A stretch of 64,000 nucleotides of DNA, taken from assembly GCF_003797185.1 (NCBI RefSeq), contig NZ_RKMH01000009.1:124001-188000 (forward strand), given 5' to 3'. The notes under the pieces were generated by a model. It was not told the DNA's origin. It worked only from the letters and a program-made list of their open reading frames with translations, and made no database searches. Below, piece by piece: positions 32,536-40,155 of the stretch. Both the position numbers and the translations under genes were made by a program. Each line of letters opens with the position of its first letter. The first letter of the stretch is position 1. This stretch comes from Gordonia oryzae (GTDB lineage: Bacteria > Actinomycetota > Actinomycetes > Mycobacteriales > Mycobacteriaceae).

Positions 32536-33528
32536 ATGGGCAAGAAGAGCAAGCGGGGCAGCGGTCCGCGTCCGGGAAGTCATCGAGCCGAGCGGGTGGC
32601 CGCACGCAAGGCGCGGGCGGCGGCAGCACTGACGCCGTCGCCGCGCCCGTTCGCCGGCCTCGCCGCCGAGTGCGACCTGGTGGCGTTGCGCGCTTTCGTC
32701 CCGTCGGCGACCGCGGTGCTCGACCTCGTCGAGCCGGGACCACCGCAACCGGAGTTGACGTCGGTGATGCCCGACGACACCGCGCCGGCGCCGCAGGCAC
32801 CGGATGCGACGCGCAACAACGTCGTGCTGGCTACCATCCTGCCCGGCGCGGTCGCGGCGATCACCCGTGAAGTACGCGGCGCCACAGAGGGTTTGGCGGC
32901 ATTGCAGACCGATCCCGACCCCGATGACCTGAATCGGGCGCTCGCGGCGGCCATCGAATGGGCTGCACACACCGGCCCCGGAAACGAGTACCGGCACGGC
33001 GGCGAGGAGGCCGACTGCCCCGAGCTCGCCGACATCCTCGACGTCGATGCGCAGTTGCCGATCATTGTGCATAACGACTTCTCGTGGTGGTTCCCGCCGG
33101 GCAACGAGGTGCCGCCGGAGATCGCGACGATGCTCGAGCGCGCCAACGAGACCGTACTGCCCACCGCACGCATGCACGTCGACAGCGGCAACGGGGCGCC
33201 CTGGTGGGTCGATGCCGGAGAACGAGCCCACCTGCGCTGGGTCCGACCCGAACCGGAGGACGACGTCATGACCGCCCTCGCGCGTCTGCACGCCAAGGGG
33301 CGGCTGACCCTGGGTGAGGGCTCGCGGTTCGCCGGATCGTTCCGCACCCACGGACTGCTGGTTCCGGTGTTCGACCTCGACAACGAGCGTCATCACGAGG
33401 AGTGGTACGACGCGCTGGATCAGTTCGACGGGTGGCTCACCGATGCGCTCGCCCAGACCACTGAACTGACTGTCGAAGAACGCCGTTCACGCGACGGCAT
33501 CCGCGGTCGGCAGGTCACGCTGCGCTGA
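32536..33528 (+). CDS. DUF5926 family protein
   Basis: A 330-residue soluble protein with a very basic N-terminus (MGKKSKRGSGPRPGSHRAERVAARKARAAA) and a conserved globular region with LAAECDLVALRAFVPSATA, NEYRHGGEEADCPELADILDVDAQ, WWFPPGNEVP and GAPWWVDAGERAHLRWVRPE. I recognise it as the actinobacterial DUF5926 family, sometimes mislabelled as SecA-related. Function is unknown; the basic tail could bind nucleic acid. It follows glpQ1 by 53 bases on the same strand. Confidence 0.7.
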   Translation: MGKKSKRGSGPRPGSHRAERVAARKARAAAALTPSPRPFAGLAAECDLVALRAFVPSATAVLDLVEPGPPQPELTSVMPDDTAPAPQAPDATRNNVVLATILPGAVAAITREVRGATEGLAALQTDPDPDDLNRALAAAIEWAAHTGPGNEYRHGGEEADCPELADILDVDAQLPIIVHNDFSWWFPPGNEVPPEIATMLERANETVLPTARMHVDSGNGAPWWVDAGERAHLRWVRPEPEDDVMTALARLHAKGRLTLGEGSRFAGSFRTHGLLVPVFDLDNERHHEEWYDALDQFDGWLTDALAQTTELTVEERRSRDGIRGRQVTLR

Positions 33529-33548
33529 GGCGTAACGCAAGCGGTTCG

Positions 33549-33860
33549 TCAGATGCGTGGCAATCGTGCCCGGCGGGTGCGGCGTCGGCGGGAGGCGGCC
33601 GCACCGAAGGTGACGAGGATGATCGCCACCATCGCCGCGGCCAGACTCGCCGACGGCCACCAGCGGGCGAACCCGTCAGCGATGGCGCTGCCACTGGCCG
33701 AATGCGGCCACGTACTCGCCCCCAAGAGGAACGCCACGGCAAGGAAGGTCACGGCCGTTCCGTACACCGCTGCCATGGCGGCGAACCAGCGTGGCACCGT
33801 GGTGTGTCGGTCGGCTCGGGAGCTGATGCCTCTCTGTGGGTTCCTACGCGATGAAGCCAT
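33549..33860 (-). CDS. Small two-TM membrane protein
   Basis: A 103-residue protein with two membrane helices (WFAAMAAVYGTAVTFLAVAFLLGAS and SASLAAAMVAIILVTFGAA) and basic ends (SRRRRTRRARLPRI). No family recognised. It is convergent with the DUF5926 gene (20-base gap) and has only a modest ribosome-binding signal, so it is likely but not certain. Confidence 0.5.
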   Translation of the reverse strand: MASSRRNPQRGISSRADRHTTVPRWFAAMAAVYGTAVTFLAVAFLLGASTWPHSASGSAIADGFARWWPSASLAAAMVAIILVTFGAAASRRRRTRRARLPRI

Positions 33861-33974
33861 GGGCCCACCCTGCCCGACGCTGCTGAAGAATGGCTGAATA
33901 TCGCCAGAGTTTCTTTCCGCTCCGGGAACAAACCGTCTACTCGGGTATTGGGCAGGGTGGATGACGGCAGATGG

Positions 33975-34517
33975 TCAGAGGTTGCCGCCGGCCGCGGTGG
34001 GCGCGGTGGCATCGGGAGCGGCTGGGCCGTTCACCTCGCGCTCGACGAAGTTCTCCATATCGAACAGGTTGCCGTTGGCGCGCTCGGCGATGGTCTGCAG
34101 CGTCGTCATGGTGGCGACCTCCTCGACCTGCTCCTTCAAGAACCACTGCATGAACTGCTCGCCGAGGTAGTCACCGCTGTCGCGGGCGGACTTGGCCAAG
34201 TCGACGATCTGCTGCGTCACCCGGCGCTCCTGTTCCAGAGCCAGGTCTATGGGTGATCGATAGTCGGCGAAATCGTTACGCGGAGCGTCGATTCCGGGGA
34301 TCTCGACTTCCATGTCGCGGTCGAGGAAGTACTGCACCACCATCATCGCGTGGTTGCGTTCTTCGACGGCCTGCGCATAGAAGTGCTTGGCCAACTGCGG
34401 CATGTCGTGGTTGTCGTAGTAGACCGCGGCGGCGATGTATTGCTGCGACGCGGCAAACTCGTTGCCGATCTGGTCATGCAGCAACTGGTGGAACTTGGTG
34501 CGTTCGGGAGTGCTCAT
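33975..34517 (-). CDS. Ferritin (BfrB type)
   Basis: A 180-residue ferritin that stores iron in a 24-subunit shell. Ferroxidase residues are Glu20 (IGNEFAASQQY), Glu53 and His56 (EERNHAMMV) and the helix C/D Glu residues in QEQ/KEQVEEVATM. No heme-binding Met pattern of bacterioferritin is seen, so it is of the BfrB non-heme type, with a disordered Ala/Pro/Thr tail as in mycobacteria. ATG 34517 lies 7 bases after TACCCT, suggesting leaderless transcription. I did not find a convincing IdeR box upstream, although mycobacterial bfrB has them. Confidence 0.9.
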   Translation of the reverse strand: MSTPERTKFHQLLHDQIGNEFAASQQYIAAAVYYDNHDMPQLAKHFYAQAVEERNHAMMVVQYFLDRDMEVEIPGIDAPRNDFADYRSPIDLALEQERRVTQQIVDLAKSARDSGDYLGEQFMQWFLKEQVEEVATMTTLQTIAERANGNLFDMENFVEREVNGPAAPDATAPTAAGGNL

Positions 34518-34524
34518 AGCGGAC

Positions 34525-34530
34525 AGGGTA
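34525..34530 (-). promoter_or_regulatory. -10 element of the ferritin gene, leaderless start
   Basis: Minus-strand TACCCT, seven bases, ATG 34517; no ribosome-binding site. Confidence 0.4.
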
Positions 34531-34611
34531 GAGGGTGTGAGCAGGGCATTTCATCCCAGTGAAGCCTTAGAAAGGCGAGTCTGGCCTACCTTGTGGGCTT
34601 CGCCGACCGGG

Positions 34612-36054
34612 TCAACCGGCCGGCTGGTTGAGGTATTCCTGGGGGATCTGGCGACCCCGACGCAGAGTGTCGAAGAACTGTGTTGTCGTGTCGTCGACGG
34701 CCAACGAACTGCCGTCGTCGGTGTCGACGGGACCGCCGTTGGGGGTGGTGATCGTCTGCGGTGAGCTGCGTAGCCACCACGCGAGCTGCGCGAGATCCCA
34801 GACGTGCGTGCCGTTGTCGACGGTCAGGGTGTCGACCGTGCCGTTGACCAACGGAAACAACCGAAACGGATTCAACAGCACCGATGGGCTGGTCGCCTTG
34901 GCCATCAACGCCGCCAAGAACTTTCGTTGGTTCTGAACGCGCACGAGGTCGGCGTCGGCGAAGGCGCGGGTGCGCACGAAGCCCAATGCCTGTGTGCCGT
35001 TCAGGGTCTGGCAGCCGGCCTTGAGATTCAACCCGGCCTTGGGATCTCGCAGTGGGGTGTCGATGCACATGTGCACGCCGCCGACGGCGTCGACGAGGGT
35101 GTCGAAGCCGCCGAATCCGATCTCGGCGTAGTGGTCGATGTGCACCCCGGACAGTCCTTCGACGGTCTGGATCAACAGGGTCGGGCCGCCGAAGTTGAAG
35201 GCGGCGTTGATCTTATGGCTGCCCTGCCCGGGAATCGGGACGTAGAGATCACGCGGGATGCTGATGATCGTCGCCTTCCCCGACGGCGGCTTGTAGATCA
35301 ACATCATGGTGTCGGTGCGCGCACCCGAGTCGTCACCGGTCGACAACTGTTTGCGTTGCTCCTCGGTGAGGCCGCTGCGCGCATCGGTGCCGACGATCAA
35401 CCAGGTGGTCCCCGGGGTGCTCGCAGGCTTACCGGCGTACGGGGCGAGTGCGTCGACCCGGTGCAGTTTGGAGTCGTAGTAGAACATCAACGCCACCGGC
35501 GTGATCACCAGGACCAGCAGTAACACCAGCAGGATGGTCCCGACCCTGCGGCGGGTCAGGCGACGGGTGCCACGCGGGCGACGCAGCGCGCGCTTGCGCC
35601 GGTCGGGTTCCTTGGGGGCGACCGGACGCGGGGCGTCGGGGCGCGGCCTGCGCGGTGGCGCGTCGGAGGCGGATCGGCTCTGCGCCGGCACCGGCTTGCG
35701 GGCCGGCCGCTCGCGTCCGGGGATCGGCTCGGGCTGTTGTGGCGGTGCGTACCCGGGAACGCCCGAATAGGCCTTCGGTGGTTCGTAGACGTCGCTGCGC
35801 GGACGGTTCGGTGGTGCGACCCGGCGCGTCGGGTCGGCGGCGTCGGGTGTTGGAGGTGTGGGGCGTCCGGACGGCCGCGGGTTCTGCGGAACCGGGGGTC
35901 GGCGATCGGCGCCGCGCGGGAATTGGCCCGGCGGGTACGGGCCCCGGGGGCCCTGGTGCGAGGGGGGCGGTCCCATCGGTGCCGGATTCCGCCGCGGCGG
36001 GGCGGGCGGAGGGCCGCCGCGTCGTCCCGCATTCGGCGGTTCTGGCTGGTTCAC
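34612..36054 (-). CDS. LytR-CpsA-Psr (LCP) family cell-wall ligase
   Basis: A 480-residue protein: a 160-residue cytoplasmic Pro/Arg-rich region, one membrane helix (about 170-190, VGTILLVLLLVLVITPVALMF) and an extracellular LCP domain. LCP motifs are TWLIVGTDARSG, GARTDTMMLIY, ATIISIPRDLYVPIP, KINAAFNFGGP and LGFVRTRAFADADLVRVQNQ, holding the Asp/Arg residues that bind pyrophosphate lipid. In mycolata these enzymes attach arabinogalactan or other polymers to peptidoglycan. The start GTG lies 7 bases after TACATT. The position matches the LCP-like Rv3840. The unusually long disordered N-terminus is typical of actinobacterial members. Confidence 0.87.
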   Translation of the reverse strand: MNQPEPPNAGRRGGPPPAPPRRNPAPMGPPPSHQGPRGPYPPGQFPRGADRRPPVPQNPRPSGRPTPPTPDAADPTRRVAPPNRPRSDVYEPPKAYSGVPGYAPPQQPEPIPGRERPARKPVPAQSRSASDAPPRRPRPDAPRPVAPKEPDRRKRALRRPRGTRRLTRRRVGTILLVLLLVLVITPVALMFYYDSKLHRVDALAPYAGKPASTPGTTWLIVGTDARSGLTEEQRKQLSTGDDSGARTDTMMLIYKPPSGKATIISIPRDLYVPIPGQGSHKINAAFNFGGPTLLIQTVEGLSGVHIDHYAEIGFGGFDTLVDAVGGVHMCIDTPLRDPKAGLNLKAGCQTLNGTQALGFVRTRAFADADLVRVQNQRKFLAALMAKATSPSVLLNPFRLFPLVNGTVDTLTVDNGTHVWDLAQLAWWLRSSPQTITTPNGGPVDTDDGSSLAVDDTTTQFFDTLRRGRQIPQEYLNQPAG

Positions 36055-36061
36055 CTCATTG

Positions 36062-36067
36062 AATGTA
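36062..36067 (-). promoter_or_regulatory. -10 element of the LCP gene, leaderless start
   Basis: Minus-strand TACATT, seven bases, GTG 36054. A weak GAG precedes the start. Confidence 0.35.
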
Positions 36068-36136
36068 CCGATGGCTCAGGCGTGCCCGTGTCATTCGTGC
36101 GGTTGTGTTCGGGGTCGTGACCGCAGCGGGCGCAGC

Positions 36137-36934
36137 TCACCCCACCCACGACAGGTGGTTGTGCAGCAGTGCATATCCGACAAATGCGACGACGTCGATG
36201 ACCGCGTGCGCGATGACCAGCGGCCATACCCGGTTGGTGAGCTGGTAGTACCGGCCGAAGATCAGTCCCATCACCACGTTTCCGATGCCCGCGCCGACGC
36301 CCTGGTACAGGTGATATCCGCCACGCAGGATCGCGCTGGCGGCCAGCGACCCGTTCTCCGACAGCCCGAGTTGGCGCAGTCGCGTGATGAAATACGCGAC
36401 GACGACGATCTCCTCGGCGGCCGCGTTCCCGATCGCGAGCAGGATGTAGAGCACCCAGTGCCACCACGGGCCGGGCTCGCTGGGGATCAGATGTGCGTTG
36501 ATCCCCAGTGCGCGGGCGGCCGCCACCAATCCGAGGCCAGGCAGGCCGATGACAGCGGCCAGGAGCAGGCCGGGCGGGATGTCGGGGGTGCGGATGCGGC
36601 CGAGGCCCACACGGCCGAGGATGACACCGCCGCGCCACAGCAGATACACGCCGAGAGCGCCGATCGCATACAGGCGGACGGCGCTCATGAGTTGTCGGAG
36701 GAAATCGATCGCGCCGACCGTGGACTGGCTGGGATTGAGTGCCACCGTCGCGTTGCCGACGCCGCTGGTCATCTGCAGCTCGATCAGCGACAGGATTGCC
36801 GAGATCGCCGAGAAGCCGAAGGTGAGGATGCCGACGATGACCAACTCGATGATCAGCCCGCGGCGCTCGCACTGGTCGGTGACCACGTCGACGACCTGCT
36901 GTGCTGCGGGACGCACGAGGGACGAGAGTCGCAT
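36137..36934 (-). CDS. CPBP-family intramembrane metalloprotease
   Basis: A 265-residue polytopic protein of the CPBP (Abi/CAAX protease) family. The three motifs are motif 1 EE in GNAAAEEIVVVAYFITRL, motif 2 RGGYHLYQG, and motif 3 HAVIDV near the C-terminus; together these give the di-Glu, His and His/Asp site in the membrane. About seven helices are predicted. Related proteins cleave prenylated proteins or handle bacteriocins; the role here is unknown. ATG 36934 lies 8 bases after TAGGCT on the minus strand. Confidence 0.85.
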   Translation of the reverse strand: MRLSSLVRPAAQQVVDVVTDQCERRGLIIELVIVGILTFGFSAISAILSLIELQMTSGVGNATVALNPSQSTVGAIDFLRQLMSAVRLYAIGALGVYLLWRGGVILGRVGLGRIRTPDIPPGLLLAAVIGLPGLGLVAAARALGINAHLIPSEPGPWWHWVLYILLAIGNAAAEEIVVVAYFITRLRQLGLSENGSLAASAILRGGYHLYQGVGAGIGNVVMGLIFGRYYQLTNRVWPLVIAHAVIDVVAFVGYALLHNHLSWVG

Positions 36935-36942
36935 GAGACGTC

Positions 36943-36948
36943 AGCCTA
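36943..36948 (-). promoter_or_regulatory. -10 element of the CPBP gene, near-leaderless start
   Basis: Minus-strand TAGGCT, eight bases, ATG 36934. Confidence 0.35.
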
Positions 36949-37016
36949 CGGGGCGGATGTGTGAGGCGCGGAGATCCGGAGGGTAGGGGTGCTGATGGGG
37001 CGCTGGGTGCGGTCGG

Positions 37017-37108
37017 TCGCCTGTTTTCAGTCATCGGGTGAGGTATCCGAGCGCCGTGACCTGGGGTTTTGCGCCGAGGCTACTTTGAGAATGACTGAAA
37101 ACAGGCGA
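37017..37108. mobile_element. MITE-like palindromic element, copy 1
   Basis: A 92-bp element with perfect 18-bp terminal inverted repeats: TCGCCTGTTTTCAGTCAT at 37017-37034 and its complement at 37091-37108. The middle includes TGACCTGGGGTTTTGCGCCG and GCTACTTTGAGA, shared with copy 2 at 39206-39310. It has no coding capacity. It could also work as a terminator for the minus-strand gene ending at 37156. Confidence 0.6.
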
Positions 37109-37155
37109 GAGGGAGGAGACGTGGGGCGATGCCCGGTACCCCGTGACGCGATGAG

Positions 37156-37790
37156 TCAGGTGTATCGAGGTGGTTCGCTCGTGGGGTCGTCCACGACGAC
37201 GTCGATCCGAGTGTCCGAAAGCAACTCGTCGACGGCCCGGGTGTTTGCGCCGATGCTTGCGAAATGCGGGTCGACGTCCTTGGTGATGCACCAGGCGCGA
37301 TCGCTCGGCCAGATGAACGAAGGCAGTGGCAGCAGCTTTTCCAGAGGCGGTTGGTGCGCACCGGACTCACTCGGTTCGGTCCACGCGAAAAGATCTGAGC
37401 TGCCGCGAAATAGGTAGTAGCTGCGGACGATCGTCTCGGAATCAAATACCCCGCCGCGCAGGTCCACCTGTGCGGCGGCTGTCGACTTGTACTCCGGGTA
37501 GGGCCACCCCTCCCAGATCAGGAAGTAACAGTCCTCGGGAGTGGCGGTGTGGCTTCGCAGGAGCGACGTCGCGACGGCAATCTGCCACAGTTCGGTTGGG
37601 CCAGAGGCGATGTGGTCGGGAATCACGGCGTCGTTCTCGCGCTGACCGACATAGGCGGGATCGGGATGAACCGAAGGCGCGCGGTCTGTTCATACCCGAG
37701 TGGACCGCGTGCCGTCAGGTCATACCACTCGCGGTCCTGATCAAGGATCCACTGCGCTGCCGCCTCATCCGAGCACGGCTGTACCGACAT
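37156..37790 (-). pseudogene. Frameshifted hypothetical gene
   Basis: The first 42 codons from ATG 37790 (MSVQPCSDEAAAQWILDQ, then REWYDLTARGPLGYEQTARLRFI) continue sensibly only after a one-base frame change near 37660, into DPAYVGQREND and IPDHIASGPTELWQIAVATSLL. The restored protein is about 210 residues, soluble, with aromatic-rich segments (CYFLIWEGWPYPEY, RSYYLFRGSSDLFAW). GGAGAGG precedes the start. No family recognised. The break could be real inactivation or a sequencing error. Confidence 0.65.
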
Positions 37791-37820
37791 GTGCGGTGTC
37801 CTCTCCTCAGGTGTCCTCGT

Positions 37821-38426
37821 TCAGCAACTGCGAATGTTGTTTGCCCGGTACGAGTATCCGTCCTGGCCCTTGTTCTCGTACTCGAACTCCACCTCTTGCC
37901 CAGGGCTCAACGAGCGGAATCCGTCACCGACGACCTCGCTGAAGTGGGCCCACGCACCACCCGGTGTGGTCACGGAATCGAGCACACCCCAACCATCCTC
38001 GCTGTGCCAGACGCGAACGGTCCCCACGGTGTTCGGCAGAGTCGGCTTCTCCACATGCAGAACCTCCGAGTCGTCGATGGAAGCTTCACGCATCGTCGTC
38101 AAGCCGTCGGGTCCGGCCTTGCCGACGCTGTTCCACAACGCTCCCGAATACGGAGAGGGAGAACGCTTCCGAGGGGTGACTCCGACCGGCCACACGGAGT
38201 GGACGACGAAATCGCATCCGTTCACCGGGGTTTCGGTGCGTGAGTATTCGAACTCGACCTCGGTTCCCGGCCGGAATCCCAATCGGGGCCCAACACTGTG
38301 GTCAGCGACAGCTTCGCCCCTGATCCGGAACGAGTCAGTCGAGGCGGCACCCGGCAGAGAAGGGGATTCGACGATGCCCCAGCCCTCGGCCTGGTGCCAG
38401 ACAGTCACCACTCCCGTTGTCGACAT
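37821..38426 (-). CDS. Tandem cold-shock-domain-like protein
   Basis: A 201-residue protein with two cold-shock-like OB-fold halves. The second (about 132-200) reads GTVRVWHSEDGWGVLDS, AWAHFSEVVGDGFRSL, PGQEVEFEYENKGQDGYSYRANNI, following the CspA pattern G-T-V-x-x-W ... G-F-x-S-L ... G-x-x-V-E-F. The first (about 4-80) is more divergent (GVVTVWHQAEGWGIVES, PGTEVEFEYSRTE). RNP1 (normally KGFGFI) is altered to EGWGIV and DGWGVL, so nucleic-acid binding may be modified. Paired CSDs are uncommon. The gene lies within the region flanked by the two MITE-like elements. Confidence 0.65.
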   Translation of the reverse strand: MSTTGVVTVWHQAEGWGIVESPSLPGAASTDSFRIRGEAVADHSVGPRLGFRPGTEVEFEYSRTETPVNGCDFVVHSVWPVGVTPRKRSPSPYSGALWNSVGKAGPDGLTTMREASIDDSEVLHVEKPTLPNTVGTVRVWHSEDGWGVLDSVTTPGGAWAHFSEVVGDGFRSLSPGQEVEFEYENKGQDGYSYRANNIRSC

Positions 38427-38495
38427 TCCTTCACCGTAAGTCTGGAAGCGATTCGGTGAAAGTGGTTCCGGTCGATGCCGATTAGCCGGGCTATC

Positions 38496-39122
38496 TCACC
38501 CGGCAAACGCGGAGCGCACAGCCGACTTATCGCCGTCGATCTCGATCAGCGACAGCGCCAGTGCGTCGTCGAGAGTGAAGGCGCCTGCGGCCAGTCCGAG
38601 AACGTAGGCGGGCTCGGCGCGCACCGTGGCGACGAGGTCGCGACCGTCGTGCGGCAAGACCTCGAATCCGTAACGCGTCGTTCGCAATTGCAGCGGCTCG
38701 TCACCCACGTCGAGCCCGATCGTCGGCGCCGAGCGGTCGGTCACGCGCCTGTCGAGCAACGCCGGAACGGCGAGGGCCAGCCATTCGAGCCGGAATTCGT
38801 CGCCCTCCGGGCCTCGGGTCATCAGGGGAGTCGACCAGCGGATGAAGCCTTCGATCGGTTCGCGTAGCTGCGCGCCCCACGGCGTCAACGCGTACTCGAC
38901 GGTGCTGCCCGTGCCTGTCAGGCGGCGTTCGAGAACGCCGGCGGTCTCGAGATCGCGGAGTCGACCGGCGAGCAGATTGGTCGCGATGCCGGGAAGCCGG
39001 TCGAGGAGATCACGATAGCGAGCCGGGGACATCAGAAGTTCGCGAACGATCAGCAGGTTCCATCGGTCGCCGACCACTTCGAGCGATCGAGCGAGCCCGC
39101 AGTACTGGCCGTAGCTACGCAT
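38496..39122 (-). CDS. HxlR-family regulator with C-terminal extension
   Basis: A 208-residue regulator. The N-terminal 90 residues form an HxlR winged helix (YCGLARSLEVVGDRWNLLIVRELLMSPARYRDLLDRLPGIATNLLAGRLRDLETAGVL); the rest (about 110-208) resembles the sterol-carrier-like domain often fused to HxlR regulators in actinobacteria. ATG 39122 follows GAGAAG; a TTG at 39158 is possible. An inverted repeat (CTTGA...TCAAG) just upstream suggests autoregulation. Targets could include the cold-shock-like gene downstream. The ligand is unknown. Confidence 0.82.
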   Translation of the reverse strand: MRSYGQYCGLARSLEVVGDRWNLLIVRELLMSPARYRDLLDRLPGIATNLLAGRLRDLETAGVLERRLTGTGSTVEYALTPWGAQLREPIEGFIRWSTPLMTRGPEGDEFRLEWLALAVPALLDRRVTDRSAPTIGLDVGDEPLQLRTTRYGFEVLPHDGRDLVATVRAEPAYVLGLAAGAFTLDDALALSLIEIDGDKSAVRSAFAG

Positions 39123-39125
39123 GTG

Positions 39126-39159
39126 CTTGATCTTCTCAAGTGAAGAATAGTTGGTCAAG
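39126..39159 (-). promoter_or_regulatory. Candidate HxlR operator
   Basis: Outer repeats CTTGA (39126) and TCAAG (to 39159) enclose an inner imperfect repeat CTTCTCAAGTGAAG, directly ahead of the HxlR start. Confidence 0.4.
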
Positions 39160-39205
39160 TGATTTCGCCGGAGCGAACGTCGTAGCCACCGCTCGATCCC
39201 GGCGA

Positions 39206-39310
39206 TCGCCTGTTTTCAGTCATTTCGAGAGTAGACGCGAGGTCTGACCTGGGCTGAGGTCTGACCTGGGCTTTTGTGCCGCAGCTACTTCGGGAATGAC
39301 TGAAAACAGG
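39206..39310. mobile_element. MITE-like palindromic element, copy 2
   Basis: A 105-bp element. The left end TCGCCTGTTTTCAGTCAT at 39206-39223 is identical to copy 1; the right end ATGACTGAAAACAGG at 39296-39310 completes a 15-bp inverted repeat. The inner right half matches copy 1. A 17-bp stretch, GAGGTCTGACCTGGGCT, is tandemly duplicated at 39239-39272, which explains the greater length. Confidence 0.6.
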
Positions 39311-39322
39311 TCAGGGGGTCGG

Positions 39323-40009
39323 TCACAGGGCCGGCTGCGGAGAATCCTGGTCGGATGCGGCGCTTCCGGTCGGCCCCGTCCGTAGTGCCCAGCCACGGGC
39401 GAGGGCGAAGGTCGCGGCGACGACCGCGGTGGCGGCGAGAGCGGTCGCGACCCAGGTCGTCATATCGGTGGTGTAGCCGAGGTGGCGCGCGACTGCGACA
39501 CCGGACCCGGTGGCGGCGGCCGCACCGAGAGGCAATGCGACTGCCGTCGCCAATGCCGTTGTCTCCCTGCGGGAATCCCTCGACATTCGCAGGACCAGGT
39601 AGACGGCGGCGACGCCGAGGACGTAGGCGAGGACGGCGCTGATCCCGTATGCGGCCAGCTGTGTGGTCACGTCGTAGTCCACGCGTCCGGCGAAGGCGGT
39701 GCCAACGATGACGAGCGCCGGCGACAACCCTACGATCACGCCGAGTAGACCTGCGCACACCACGCGGCCGAGCCGGTTGTCGGTCGCTCCGGAGACGCGG
39801 ACGCGTGCCCACCACAACACCACTCCGAGGATGAAGCCGAGGAGTGCGCCGATTGCTGCTGAGGCCGCAAGTGATGTAGCGACGTCGGTATCAATGAAAC
39901 TGGTGTCGTAGATGCCCGGCCCCCACGTCACCGAGAAGCCCTGCCCGGAAAAACCGAGTCCACCAATCGACGCGATGAAGGCCGACAACGCTCCGGCGAA
40001 GGACCGCAA
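39323..40009 (-). CDS. Six-TM membrane protein of unknown function
   Basis: A 228-residue protein with about six hydrophobic helices (for example AIGALLGFILGVVLWWA, VVCAGLLGVIVGLSPALVIVG, AVLAYVLGVAAVYLVLRM, ALATAVALPLGAAAAT) and a short polar tail. No family recognised. The only in-frame start is a TTG at 40009 with no ribosome-binding site, so the true start is uncertain or the N-terminus is damaged. The stop is 13 bases from MITE-like copy 2. Confidence 0.5.
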   Translation of the reverse strand: MRSFAGALSAFIASIGGLGFSGQGFSVTWGPGIYDTSFIDTDVATSLAASAAIGALLGFILGVVLWWARVRVSGATDNRLGRVVCAGLLGVIVGLSPALVIVGTAFAGRVDYDVTTQLAAYGISAVLAYVLGVAAVYLVLRMSRDSRRETTALATAVALPLGAAAATGSGVAVARHLGYTTDMTTWVATALAATAVVAATFALARGWALRTGPTGSAASDQDSPQPAL

Positions 40010-40099
40010 AACCGACGAGTTGGCGCCACATGGCAGCCATCATGCAGGACCCGGGGAGGTGGGGAGCGGTGAACGGGGTGGTGCTTCGTTGTCGGCTTA

Positions 40100-40151
40100 C
40101 CGGGGTCTCGAGGCTCGGCGCCTGGGGCGCCTCGCACCTCGACCACCGGGG
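40100..40151. repeat. Dispersed palindromic repeat, copy B
   Basis: GGGGTCTCGAGGCTCGG, a GC palindrome (GCGCCTGGGGCGC) and CACCTCGACCACCGGGG, in the same block order as copy A at 10012-10060. It lies directly after the DUF2470 stop. Confidence 0.5.
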
Positions 40152-40155
40152 ATGG

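Noticed and set aside
34518..34612. IdeR boxes upstream of ferritin
   Set aside because: CCTTAGAAAGGC and GGCCTACC resemble iron-box pieces, but alignment to the 19-bp consensus is poor and needs gaps.
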